DNA of 64,000 nt from CAYUIS01 sp964444825. Lineage in GTDB: Bacteria > Chloroflexota > Anaerolineae > B4-G1. The position numbers were made by a program, and so were the translations under genes. This document shows, piece by piece, positions 32,111 to 41,400 of the stretch; the first letter of the stretch is position 1, and each line of letters starts with the position of its first letter. The notes beneath the pieces were generated by a model. The model had not been told where the DNA came from and searched no databases. It was given only the letters and a program-made list of their open reading frames with translations. The stretch covers positions 1-64,000 of the forward strand of contig CAYUIS010000005.1 of the NCBI GenBank assembly GCA_964444825.1. Direction: 5' to 3'.

Positions 32111-34765
32111 CTAGGGACTCTTCAAGATGAGTGGCAAGTAAACACGGTCAGCCACGATGGTGGGATCCTTGTAGGTGTTGTTTTCGAGATAAGGGTCATA
32201 GGTGTTGGCGGTTACGACGACCGTGTTGGTAAAGGTCTTGGTTACCCAATCCTGGACCTCGACAACCACCGTCAATATCTCCGTTGCACCGGGAGCCAGT
32301 GTGCCCAAATCCCACCACACCTTAGCTGGCATAGAGGCAGTGCCTGGTACATAGACAGTGCCAGGTGGCGTAGGCAGGACGAGGGTGGCCATGGGTGGTG
32401 AGAACACCTCAACCGGGAGCGTGTCGGTGACGAGTACGCGCTGAGCCTCCGATGGTCCGGCGTTGAGGGCCGTCAGGACATAAGTCAAGCGCTCGCCGGG
32501 CGCCACCGGGTCAGGGATATGGGTCTTGGTCACCCGCATGTCGGCTTCGGGTTGTAGTGTGACGGTGTCAGTAGTGACCGTGTTTTCATATTGGACGCCA
32601 TCCTCCACATCGGTGAACAGGGCCTGTAGCTCATAGCCGGCCGATGGCGCCACCTCGATCGTGGCTGTGTAGTAACCTTCAGCTTTATGCAGTGTGGGAG
32701 TCTCCCAGTCGCCACCCTTTATCCGCCAGTTCAGGATGACCTCCCCATTGATGTCAGCGTCGCTACCAAAGGGAACAACCACGTCCAGGCTGTTGCCCGA
32801 CACCACTCTGGGAGGCGCAGCAACCAAACGGTCAGGATCGGGACCGCGATTGACGGGCGCGAACGGCTTTAGTGGATGTGAAAAGGGGTAATGTACTCCC
32901 AGTTGCGCTGGCACTGCCTGCCGAGTCGAGAAGAAATCGTCTCCGAGCATAAAGGTGAAAGGGCCATCCGACTTTTGGAGGTCGGCCAGCGCATCGTACG
33001 GGCTATGGCCACCTTTCCACCATTTCATATCGGTCAAGTCCTCACCGGCTGCTAGCAGACCCTGCATAGCCAGGGCCGTGGAGTTGACGCTGGGACTTCC
33101 AAAGGCGCTCCAGCTCCCTTGGGTGTTCTGCTCGTTGCGTAGGGCCTGTGTTCCGCTGACGATGCTGGTATCGGTCATAGGCACGCCAGCCGCAACCAGA
33201 GCTTGCAGTGCCAGGCCTGTGCTCCCCGGCCTGTCGAATCCCCACGCATCCACCCAACTGCCATCTGGGTTTTGTAGATCTAGAATCGTCTGGGTGGCAC
33301 TGATGGGGATGGTTTCGCCCGCGGCTGCCAGCCCCATTACGCCGAACGCCTGGTACCAGGAGTTAGCGGCATCACCGAAAGCCCCTGTGGTGGGGCTGTA
33401 CCAAGTGCTGGTGAGTACGTGGACGATGTTCACGCCGCCAAAGTTATCTGCATCGCCACCCGCAGCTTCGACCGCTATTGCTAACTTGCCTGCCGAGGAT
33501 GGGTCTAGACTCACAAAAGAAATGGCTGTGTTTGAGAGATAGTCCATCGCTGAGGTGACGCTGCCGGGAGCCTTGACCGTGTAGGGATCATACCCCGCCG
33601 CTGCGTACGCCAACACCGCGTCGCATGTCGGGCCAGCAGGGTGTCCAAAGGGGGTGGGCCAGGCACCATCCACGTCCTGAAGGGCCCCCATCCAAGTGAG
33701 GGCGCGCAGGGCGCGATGCTCCCGGCCCAGAAAGAACAACGGTTGCTCGGTCAGGCCAAACACGGCCTCGCTGGTACTATAGGCATTGGCATATATCCCT
33801 CCGATGCGCCCGTCGGGTTTTTGAAGGTCAAGCAAAGCGGTGTGAGGGGTGTTATGTAAATGTGCCCAACTCTCCGTCGCTGGCGTATAACCCGCTGCGA
33901 CCAGGGCCTGAATGACCCACCCAGTGCTATCGGCGTTGGCCGGATCAGTGTCCCACCAAGGGCGCCATCCTCCACTGGGCAACTGGGTATCGTGGAAAAA
34001 ACCGAGCGCCTTTTGGATCGCAGCGTCGGTGGGCTCAACGTTGCCGCTGCCAATGAGTGCCATGACTGCTTGTGCGGTAGTGTCAGGGTCACCCAGGCCC
34101 CAGCTACCGTCAGCGGCCTGCTGGTCTATTAGGTAGTTGGTCGCCGTCACCGGCACCTGCTGTCCAGCGGCGACCAATCCCAAGATCGCCATGGCCTGAT
34201 TATCATCTTCGGCTTCGCCGGTGTAGAAACCTTCGCGAGCCGTCGTGCTGTATGCACCTGTCGCAGGTTGATAGGTGTCGTTCAGTTGGGCGATCAGGTC
34301 CATCCCTCCAAAGTTGGTCGGGTCCTCGTTCGCTCCAGCAACCGCGGCCAACAAATGACCCGCCTGTTGCGGGAACAGATACGCACTTGTTGTGTGGGTG
34401 GTTTGGTGGGTGTAGCCGATAGCGTGTGCTGCCAGATAATCCACCGTCGTCTTACCGGTGGTGATGTGTGTCATCCAACTCATTGGATGGCCTGCAGCGG
34501 CCAATGCCAACGTCGTGAGAACGGTGCCACCCTCGTTTGAACCATAGCCCATACCAAAGGCATCTATGCCACCGTCAGGCTGCTGCTGCGTGCGGACGTA
34601 GGTCAGAGCCTGGCTGATGGCATCACTGTTGTCAATCGTGGGGTTCTCAGGAGCCAAGACACGCTGGGCCTGCGCCGGAGCAGCGTGAAGGACCAGTGCC
34701 ATAAGCAGGCCGACGGTCAACAGAGCGCCCAGCGCGATGCTTATGATAAACTTGTGTTGCTTCAT
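32111..34765 (-). CDS. Secreted intrinsic-factor-like alpha/alpha-barrel protein
   Basis: An 884-aa exported protein. The signal peptide ends in APAQAQ (about residue 34). Residues about 45-610 are many prenyltransferase/squalene-cyclase-type helical repeats (QQPDGGIDAFG, GLALQALVAAGVP, STALAMQGLLAAGED), the fold of the cobalamin-binding alpha domain of intrinsic factor. An Ig-like domain (about 640-700) and a DUF11-like domain (about 715-860) follow, and the end is RVYLPLILKSP. It is the first gene after a cobalamin riboswitch and its terminator, so B12 capture outside the cell is the natural reading. A hopanoid-type cyclase role is unlikely given the signal peptide and extra beta domains. 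AGGGGA precedes the ATG at 34765. Confidence 0.85.
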   Translation of the reverse strand: MKQHKFIISIALGALLTVGLLMALVLHAAPAQAQRVLAPENPTIDNSDAISQALTYVRTQQQPDGGIDAFGMGYGSNEGGTVLTTLALAAAGHPMSWMTHITTGKTTVDYLAAHAIGYTHQTTHTTSAYLFPQQAGHLLAAVAGANEDPTNFGGMDLIAQLNDTYQPATGAYSTTAREGFYTGEAEDDNQAMAILGLVAAGQQVPVTATNYLIDQQAADGSWGLGDPDTTAQAVMALIGSGNVEPTDAAIQKALGFFHDTQLPSGGWRPWWDTDPANADSTGWVIQALVAAGYTPATESWAHLHNTPHTALLDLQKPDGRIGGIYANAYSTSEAVFGLTEQPLFFLGREHRALRALTWMGALQDVDGAWPTPFGHPAGPTCDAVLAYAAAGYDPYTVKAPGSVTSAMDYLSNTAISFVSLDPSSAGKLAIAVEAAGGDADNFGGVNIVHVLTSTWYSPTTGAFGDAANSWYQAFGVMGLAAAGETIPISATQTILDLQNPDGSWVDAWGFDRPGSTGLALQALVAAGVPMTDTSIVSGTQALRNEQNTQGSWSAFGSPSVNSTALAMQGLLAAGEDLTDMKWWKGGHSPYDALADLQKSDGPFTFMLGDDFFSTRQAVPAQLGVHYPFSHPLKPFAPVNRGPDPDRLVAAPPRVVSGNSLDVVVPFGSDADINGEVILNWRIKGGDWETPTLHKAEGYYTATIEVAPSAGYELQALFTDVEDGVQYENTVTTDTVTLQPEADMRVTKTHIPDPVAPGERLTYVLTALNAGPSEAQRVLVTDTLPVEVFSPPMATLVLPTPPGTVYVPGTASMPAKVWWDLGTLAPGATEILTVVVEVQDWVTKTFTNTVVVTANTYDPYLENNTYKDPTIVADRVYLPLILKSP

Positions 34766-34847
34766 TCTTCCCCTTTCGTGTAGTAGGATAGTGAACAGGT
34801 CATAGGTGGACGCCCCTCCTCCCACTCAGTGGTAAGAGGGGTGATCC

Positions 34848-34890
34848 AAAAACAAAAAGCCCTCCCCCTCACGTCTCTTGGGGAAGAGCT
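34848..34890 (-). terminator. Intrinsic terminator of the B12 riboswitch
   Basis: On the minus strand AGCTCTTCCCC (34890-34880) pairs with GGGGGAGGGCT (34868-34858) over 11 bp including two G-U pairs, followed by TTTTTGTTTTT (34858-34848). It lies between the aptamer and the first gene and is the likely OFF-state expression platform. Confidence 0.85.
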
Positions 34891-34950
34891 GGTCCTACTC
34901 GGTGACCCTTCATACGCCACCCCCTTTCCGCGAAGGTTGTTGTGTGCGTC

Positions 34951-35092
34951 AGCAGGGGCGGGTATCCTGGCTTGAACGCGCGTTATCCGCGTTCCTACAG
35001 TTGCGGGACAGCGCCGGACTCTGCGTGCGTAGCACGCACCACCGGCTTCCCCCTTTGTACCCCTCGCATCCGGGCTTTGGGGTACCCCTGCT
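34951..35092 (-). promoter_or_regulatory. Cobalamin (B12) riboswitch aptamer
   Basis: Read on the minus strand. Closing stem P1 is AGCAGGGG (35092-35085) with CCCCTGCT (34958-34951). Inside are GGGGGAAGCCGGTG, a hairpin TGCGTGC/GCACGCA, then GAGTCCGGCGCTGTCCCGC and AACTGT, and the B12 box AAGCCAGGATACCCGCC (34973-34957). These are the conserved core blocks of cobalamin riboswitches in the right order. With the terminator at 34848-34890 it should turn off the ECF operon when B12 is plentiful. Confidence 0.93.
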
Positions 35093-35116
35093 GGTGCAGT
35101 ATGCGATTGTGGCGAG

Positions 35117-35145
35117 AGTATAACACAGAGGGTATGGGCTGTCAA
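35117..35145 (-). promoter_or_regulatory. Promoter of the B12-uptake operon
   Basis: Minus-strand TTGACA (35145-35140), exactly 17 bp, TATACT (35122-35117). Transcription should begin near 35110, just before the riboswitch. Confidence 0.75.
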
Positions 35146-35151
35146 ACCATC

Positions 35152-35180
35152 TTGCACCCAATTGCCTTCCGTGCTAGAAT
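35152..35180 (+). promoter_or_regulatory. Divergent promoter for the structured RNA / selenium locus
   Basis: TTGCAC (35152-35157), 17-bp spacer, TAGAAT (35175-35180). The predicted start near 35187 gives an RNA ending at the terminator at 35351-35382, or reading through into the aminotransferase remnant. Confidence 0.6.
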
Positions 35181-35186
35181 TCCCCG

Positions 35187-35385
35187 CCACCAAACAAGAC
35201 CATGGGAGAAACAATAGTGCTCTATCACCGCCTTACCTGAGATGGTGCCTGGGACGCCGGTTGGCGTCCGCAGGCCGACCTGCACACGTCAGGGGGCGGT
35301 GGTATGACCGCCCCCTGAGTTCAGACGTGGTTTCCCGCGTGGGAAGACTGCCGCCGCTGGCGTGTGCTGGCGGCGGTTTTTTGTT
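35187..35385 (+). ncRNA. Unidentified structured leader RNA or small RNA
   Basis: About 195 nt with a chain of stable stems: GGACGCC/GGCGTCC around GGTT (35252-35269); CAGG/CCTG (35271-35282); a 12-bp stem TCAGGGGGCGGT/ACCGCCCCCTGA (35289-35318) that an outer CACGT/ACGTG can extend (35285-35328); TTCCC/GGGAA (about 35131 to 35145 of the next hundred, i.e. 35332-35345); and the terminator stem. It has its own promoter and ends in T6. It matches no tRNA, SRP, 6S or riboswitch class I know. Its place before a selenium gene set suggests an attenuator for that operon, but a free-standing small RNA is equally possible. Confidence 0.55.
35351..35382 (+). terminator. Intrinsic terminator of the structured RNA
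   Basis: CCGCCGC (35351-35357) pairs with GCGGCGG (35370-35376), followed by TTTTTT. It stands about 45 bp before the aminotransferase remnant's ATG. Confidence 0.85.
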
Positions 35386-35427
35386 GCCCACGCCGCGTCC
35401 CGGGTCTACCAGAAAACGCGAGGGCCT

Positions 35428-36089
35428 ATGATCTACTTTGACAACGCGGCCACCTCCTGGCCCAAGCCGCCTGGCGTGGCCGAGGCAATGGGGAACTTTT
35501 TGGAAGCGGTCTGGGTTTCACCGGTCACAAGTCGCTGGGCGGCCCGATGGGCACCGGGGGCCTGATCGTGGGCGAGCGGGTGGACGAGACGCAGTTCGAA
35601 CCGCAGGTGCGCGGCGGCACAGGCAGCCACTCGGAGCACGAGAGGCAGCCCGACTTTTTGCCCGATATGCGCGAGAGCGGTACGCCCAACGTCGTGGGAA
35701 TGGCCGGATTGCAGGTGGACGTACGCTGGGTGCTGGAACGGGGCGTGGAGGCGATCCGCGCCCACGAGGTAACGCTGACTCACGCGCTGATCGAGGGACT
35801 GAGGGTGATTCCTGGCGTGGCCGTCTACGGGGCGCTAGATGCGGAGCTACAGACGGCGACGGTTTCATTCAACATCGAAAATATGCCACCTTCAGAGGCA
35901 GGGCTACGGCTGGACGACGAGTATGGTATAATGTGCCGCGTGGGGCTACACTGCGCACCGGCGGCTCACAGAACGCTTGGCACGTTCCCGGTCGGCACGG
36001 TGCGTTTCGGACTGGGGGCTTTTAGCACCTTGGGTGAGGTAGAGACGGCCCTAGGCGCTGTGCGCCAACTTGCTCAGGAGGCCAGATGA
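35428..36089 (+). pseudogene. Class V aminotransferase (cysteine desulfurase/selenocysteine lyase family), internally deleted
   Basis: The ATG at 35428 opens a normal family N-terminus (MIYFDNAATSWPKPPGVAEAM, then FLEA). At about 35511 the sequence jumps to GFTGHKSLGGPMGTGGL, the PLP-lysine motif normally about 170 residues further on, and the frame changes. From there the C-terminal half is intact to the stop at 36087-36089. About 500 bp is therefore missing, through a real deletion or an assembly collapse. The 3' part may still be translated from ATG 35547. It overlaps the DUF3343 gene by ATGA and was probably a sulfur/selenium-mobilising enzyme of this operon. Confidence 0.8.
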
Positions 36090-36313
36090 GCGGCAGCCAG
36101 TACGCTGTTTTTCTGGTCTACTCAACCAGCTACGCGCTGCGGGCCGAAAAGGTCCTGCAGAAGGCGGGGATCGCCTGCAAACTGATTCCCGTCCCCCGCC
36201 ACCTTAGCTCTGACTGTGGCGTGTGCATCCGTATTGACCAGGCCGACCAGGAGACGGCGCTTCAGGCGCTAGAAGCGGCCAGGGTGCAGATAGAAGGGGT
36301 TCACGAGCTATAA
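36086..36313 (+). CDS. DUF3343 family protein
   Basis: A 75-aa protein of the DUF3343 family: YAVFLVYSTSYALRAEKVLQKAGIACKLIPVPR and SDCGVCIRID, a cysteine pair in a loop. Family members often occur beside selD, class V aminotransferases and molybdenum hydroxylase genes, and a role in delivering sulfur or selenium has been proposed. Its ATG overlaps the upstream stop (36086-36089). Confidence 0.88.
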   Translation: MSGSQYAVFLVYSTSYALRAEKVLQKAGIACKLIPVPRHLSSDCGVCIRIDQADQETALQALEAARVQIEGVHEL

Positions 36314-36317
36314 TAGC

Positions 36318-37091
36318 ATGTCTGCTCCAACAATCGCGCTTTCCGCTCATTGGCATACATATCCTGATCGGTTCGAGTGGATAATGGAGCATGGGTTTGC
36401 GGTGGAGTATTCGCCTAATCCGCGGGCGTTCGATCGGCTTCCTACGCACATAGATCCCTTTCTCGAAGCGGGCGTCGCTGTACGATATCATGGATTCTTT
36501 CCACGCCACGAGTTTGGGCACGCTGACGCGGCCACCGCCGAGCGGGCCGTCCACGCTCATCTGTCGGCCTTGGAGGCGATGCAGGGCCGAGGAGAGCAGG
36601 TCATTACCTTCCACATCGGCCTCAATCCAGAGATTCCGCTCGATCCCGGCCGGGCCTTGACGAATCTCTCGCGGCTGGTCCGGCATGCGCGCGACCTGGG
36701 CATCACCGTCTGTCTGGAGAATCTGCGCCGGGGTCCTACCAGCGATCCTGAGACCGTCGTCAAGTGGGCGCGTGAATCCGGCGCTATGATCACCCTGGAT
36801 GTCGGGCATGCTGTCTCCTGCCAGCGCGTCCAAGACGGCGAGTTGACACCACTCGATTTCGTCGAGATCTTTGCTGATCGGCTGAGGGAGGCGCACATGT
36901 ACGAGCGGGAGACGGACCGGCATTACCCCCCACAGGATATGATCCTCCTCGGACCGATCGTTGACCGCCTAATGACCACGCAGTGCGGCTGGTGGACGAT
37001 CGAGCTGGACGATTTGAATGAGGCGTTGGCGACCAGAAACCTGTTGACCGACCATCTCCAGGCCAATCATCCGCTGGGCTCCGCCAGGTGA
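36318..37091 (+). CDS. Sugar phosphate isomerase/epimerase-like TIM-barrel protein
   Basis: A 257-aa xylose-isomerase-like TIM barrel. Metal-ligand positions are visible in ITFHIG, VCLENLRRG, MITLDVGHAVS and WWTIELDD. The family includes sugar isomerases, inosose dehydratases and AP endonuclease IV; the substrate is unknown. It begins four bases after the DUF3343 stop without a clear Shine-Dalgarno, so it is likely read by reinitiation. Its place among selenium genes is unexplained. Confidence 0.82.
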   Translation: MSAPTIALSAHWHTYPDRFEWIMEHGFAVEYSPNPRAFDRLPTHIDPFLEAGVAVRYHGFFPRHEFGHADAATAERAVHAHLSALEAMQGRGEQVITFHIGLNPEIPLDPGRALTNLSRLVRHARDLGITVCLENLRRGPTSDPETVVKWARESGAMITLDVGHAVSCQRVQDGELTPLDFVEIFADRLREAHMYERETDRHYPPQDMILLGPIVDRLMTTQCGWWTIELDDLNEALATRNLLTDHLQANHPLGSAR

Positions 37092-37204
37092 AGAGTAGTG
37101 GTGAGCTATAGTTAGGGGCGGGGAAGATAATGAGTTTGTGAGATGGGAAACCAGGGTTTCTGACAAGCCCGGGTTCTAGTTCGGGGTACGATAGAGGTGA
37201 TGAT

Positions 37205-38257
37205 ATGGCGTTAGAGAAGAAAAAGATCCGTCTGACGGCGCTGGCCAGCGCCGCCGGTTGAGCGGCCAAGAAAGGGCCCGAGGCCCTGGCGCAAGTCTTG
37301 CGCCCACTGGAGGGAATGTTCACCGCCGAGCGGTATCCCAACCTGCTTGTCGGCCTGGAGGTCAGCGACGATGCTGCCGTCTACAGGATCAATGACCAGG
37401 TCGCCGTCGTCCAGACAGTCGATTTCTTCACCCCTGTGGTAGACGATCCGTACGACTATGGTGCCATCGCAGCCGCCAACGCTATGAGCGATGTCTATGC
37501 CATGGGTGGCGAGGTAACGCTAGCGCTCAACGTATGCGGCTTCCCGCCCGATCTGCCTGCGGAGGTCGCGGGGGAGATCCTGCGCGGCGGCGCAGAAAAG
37601 ATCGCCGAGGCGGGTGGGGTACTGGCCGGCGGGCACACCATCGATGCCAAAGAACCGACCTATGGCCTGGCGGTGATGGGGCTGGTTCATCCAGACCGGG
37701 TGTGGACCAAGGGTGGCGCGCGGCCGGGCGATGCCCTCGTCCTGACCAAGCCGTTGGGTGTAGGCATGGTCACCACGGCCCTCAAAGGCGAGGTGGCCGA
37801 TCCAGCGCACGTGGCCGAGGCGGTGGAGTGTATGAAGCGGCTCAATCGGGAAGGGGCGCGCCTCATCGGCCAGATTGGAGCGAACGCGTGCACCGACATC
37901 ACAGGCTTTGCCCTGCTGGGCCACGCCTCCGAGATGGCGCACAAGGGCGGCGTGCGGTTGCGGTTCTTCTTTGACGCACTTCCCTTTGTCACCGGTGCTG
38001 TGGCGTATGCCGACGACAATCTCTTCCCTGGCGGTTCCCACAACAACCAGCGGGCCTACGAACCGCACGTGGACTTTGGACCTGGTCTCTCCAAGGAGAT
38101 GCAGCTTTTGCTCTTTACGCCCGAGACTTCGGGAGGTCTCCTGGCTGCCGTTTCCCCAACAAAGCTCGATGCACTCCTTGATCTGTTCACCGAGGTCGAC
38201 CATCCCTGTTGGGTCGTTGGTGAGGTGGCAGAGGGTGAGGGGATCGAGGTTTCCTAG
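37205..38257 (+). CDS. selD: Selenophosphate synthase SelD, selenocysteine-containing
   Basis: A 350-aa SelD if the in-frame TGA at 37259-37261 is read as selenocysteine (residue 19). The sequence around it (SAAG-U-AAKKGPE) aligns with the catalytic Cys/Sec loop of SelD, with the essential lysine three residues later. Downstream are GLEVSDDAAVY, VDFFTPVVDDPYDYG, AGGHTIDAKEPTYG and ETSGGLL, all typical. Starting instead after the TGA would remove the catalytic loop. GAGGTGAT precedes the ATG. SelD makes selenophosphate from selenide and ATP, so the organism should have selA, selB and a tRNA-Sec elsewhere. Confidence 0.95.
37259..37287 (+). promoter_or_regulatory. UGA-Sec codon with candidate bacterial SECIS
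   Basis: The TGA at 37259-37261 is followed by a perfect 6-bp stem AGGGCC/GGCCCT with a CGA loop (37273-37287), at the distance usual for a bacterial SECIS that recruits SelB. The exact SelB contacts cannot be judged by eye. Confidence 0.6.
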
Positions 38258-38426
38258 ACACAGCCGGCCCTCAGTGATCGCGTCTCGCGCTTTTTAGGAA
38301 TTTGCGTATAATACCCATGCCAAGGCGATAGACTGTTCTTGCGTGATGGGCAGAGCTTTTGGAGATTGGGTATCCTCATTCTGCTGAATAGGGCCGAAGC
38401 AAGTACTCACCAAGAGATCCAGTGAC

Positions 38427-41400
38427 GTGAATGATCACTACATCCTTCTATTGTTTCTGCTCCTAGGAACCACAGTGGTCTCTAGCGGGCTGGCCCTGTA
38501 CGCGTGGAAACGCCGTTGGACTGCTCCGGCAAAGCCATTCGCCTTTCTCTCCCGGTTGTTCGACATCGTGTCGGTGGCACGCAGTGCCGTCGTGGACAGT
38601 ATGAGTGACGGGGTGATCATACTGGATCTGCAAGAGCACATCATAGACGTCAATCCGGCCGCGGAGGACATTGTTGGCCTTTCAGCATCAGAGTTGGTCG
38701 GACACCCAGTCACCCGGCTGAGAGACAGCAGACTGGACGGGTTTATGCGTTACGAGGGCACAGAGGAGACGCACGACGAGATAGTCGTGGGAACAGGAAG
38801 GGCCGGACGGCGCTACGATGTAAAAGTCTCGGCGCTCTATGACCAGCGTGATCACCTGAGCGGGCGACTGATCACGATTCACGACATTACGGAGCGTAAA
38901 CAGGCCGCGGCCGACTTGATGGCTCAGAAGCGACTGTTTGAGAGCCTGGTGGCTATGGCCCGTGCCACCGCCAAACATACGTCCCTGGAAGCCACTCTAC
39001 AGGGTGCCATAAACATGGCCACGACCCTAACCGGCGCCGAGCACGGCAATGTGGTGCTGGTGGATGGGACCGGTGTCGTGACCCACACCGCTTCGACCCG
39101 AGACGAGGCCACTCCGACGCAGGGGACGAGGATTGTCGGGAGTGAGATAGAAGAGGGTTTGGCCAATTGGGTCGTTCAACACCGTCAGCCGGCCTTGATT
39201 CACGACACATCTCAGGATGAGCGTTGGACCAGTTTACCCGACGCACCAAACAAGGTACGCTCGGCTCTATCTATCCCAATCGTGAGCGGGTCGGCGGTCC
39301 TAGGCGCGATCAACCTACACCATTCGGAACCGAATTACTTTAACACCGAACACGCTTACCTGATACAGTCGTCGGTCGACCAGACGGTGTTGGCTATGCG
39401 GAACGCCCAGATGTACGATGAGCAACGTCGGCTGGCCGACCATCAGACCACCCTCTACGAAGCACTCCGTACGGTCGGGCAGCATCTTGACCCAGAGACA
39501 ATCGCTCACGTGGCCGTTGAGACAGTCGCTCGGTTGACCAATTGGCCTGGCGTTGCCGTCTTTCTGCCGCGTGATCCATCGAACGGTCTGACGGTTCAAG
39601 CTGGGGCAGGTGCGCTATCTGGCGCAGAGGGGCTATGTATTCCCCTGGGTCAAGGTATCACCGGGCGAGCCTATCGGACCGCCGAGATGCAGTATGCGTC
39701 CAATGTGGATAGCGACCCAGACTATATAGCATACGACAACACCGATGTTGGCTTTCACAGTGAACTGGCGGTTCCCATACAACGTGGCGAGCGGTTGCTG
39801 GGTGTGCTCGACGTGACCAGTGATCGATTGGCGGCTTTTAATGCTGATGATGTCCTCTTGGCTCGATCCCTGGCGGAGGCAATTGCTCTAGCATTGGACA
39901 ACGCCGGGCTTTACGCAGAGATACGCCAGTATGCGGCAGATCTGAGCACATTGTACACTGTGGCGCGCGCAACCAGCCAGTCGCTGGTATTGGAGGACGT
40001 GCTCTCCGAGACCTTGGATGCGGCACTCGAATCACTGGACTTTGACGCTGGCCTGATCAGCTTGGTTGATCCGACAAATGAGCGGTTGTACGTGGCGGCT
40101 GAGCACGGACTGCCACAAGCTATGTCGGAGCGGCTGCACCAGGAGGGCCCGGAAGGGACTCTGTGCGCGTACGTCCACGACCGGGGCGAGGCCTTTGCCC
40201 TCGGCGACATCAAACGAGAGATACTGGAGGCAGATGAACTTGGGCCAGCAGTGAGACAGACCTTGGGTGAATTGAGCGATCTGGGCATACGTGCCTGCTC
40301 TTCTATGTCATTGTGGCACCGCGAGCGTTCTCTGGGCGCTATGAGCCTATTTGCTTTTCAACCACGCGATATCTCTTCCAAGGACGAGGTGCTGCAAACG
40401 ACTATTGGGCGGCAGATCGCCACAGCCGTGACCAACGCCCAGCTATTCCAGGCCATCGCAGACCAACGCAGCCGCCTGCAGGCCCTGATTGAATCGAGTC
40501 GGGATGGCATCATCCTTATCGGAGCAGACCAGCATATGCTGGTCGTGAACGCGCCTGCCATCAAGCTCCTACGTCTGTCCGACCAGCCGGATGAGTGGAT
40601 CAACCGCCCGATACAGGATGCCTTGAGCGTTCTAACGCACCAAGCACCACGCGCCGTGAGTGTGATCCAGGCCGAGATGGAGCGGACTCGGGCAGGGGAC
40701 GATTCACCGGGTGAAAATGAGTGCGAGGTCCCGCCCCATGCAATTCACCTGCTTAACCTACCTGTGATGGCTGGCGCGACACCACTGGGTAGGTTGCTTG
40801 TCCTGCGCGACGTGACCGAGGAACGGTTGTTGGAAAGAATGCGCGAGGATCTGGTCCACGCAATGGTGCATGATCTGCGCAATCCACTCACCGTGATCTA
40901 TGGGGCACTGTCATTTCTCTCCGATTCTCTTGGTGATACGCTTTCCCCCACCGATCGCCAGTTGTGGACGATCACCCAGGACAACACAGAGGGAATGCTT
41001 CAGTTGGTTCAGTCAATACTAGAAATCAGCAGGTTGGAAGCCCGGCAGATGCCGCTCAATCGTACCTTGGCGCCACTGTCCGATACGGTGTCCGGAGTGC
41101 TAGACCTGCAGCGCCCGCTTGCAGCAGAGAAAGACATCCGTCTGGAGAGCGGCGTGGAGACCAACCTACCTCCGGTCTGGGTAGATGCGAGATTGATCGA
41201 GCGGGTGCTGCAAAACCTGGTCGGCAATGCCATCAAATTCACGCCGTCCGGCGGTGTGATCCGGGTGGAAGGCAAACTCCAGGCTGAGGATCTGGGTAGA
41301 GCCCTCGTGTCTGTCAGCGATACCGGTACGGGTATCCCACCTAAGCTTCAGGAGCGGCTGTTTCAAAAGTTTGTCACCGGTGAGCAGCAGGGACGTGGCA

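Noticed and set aside
32111..34765. Squalene/hopene cyclase
   Set aside because: It has the helical repeats but also a signal peptide, C-terminal beta domains and a B12 riboswitch upstream, and I see no DXDD catalytic motif.
35187..35385. tRNA-Sec, 6S RNA or SRP RNA
   Set aside because: No UCA anticodon arm with a proper T loop, no single long bulged stem, no conserved SRP apical loop; only consecutive independent hairpins are seen.
36309..36314. TATAAT promoter before the TIM-barrel gene
   Set aside because: It overlaps the upstream stop codon, has no -35 box, and would start transcription inside the gene.
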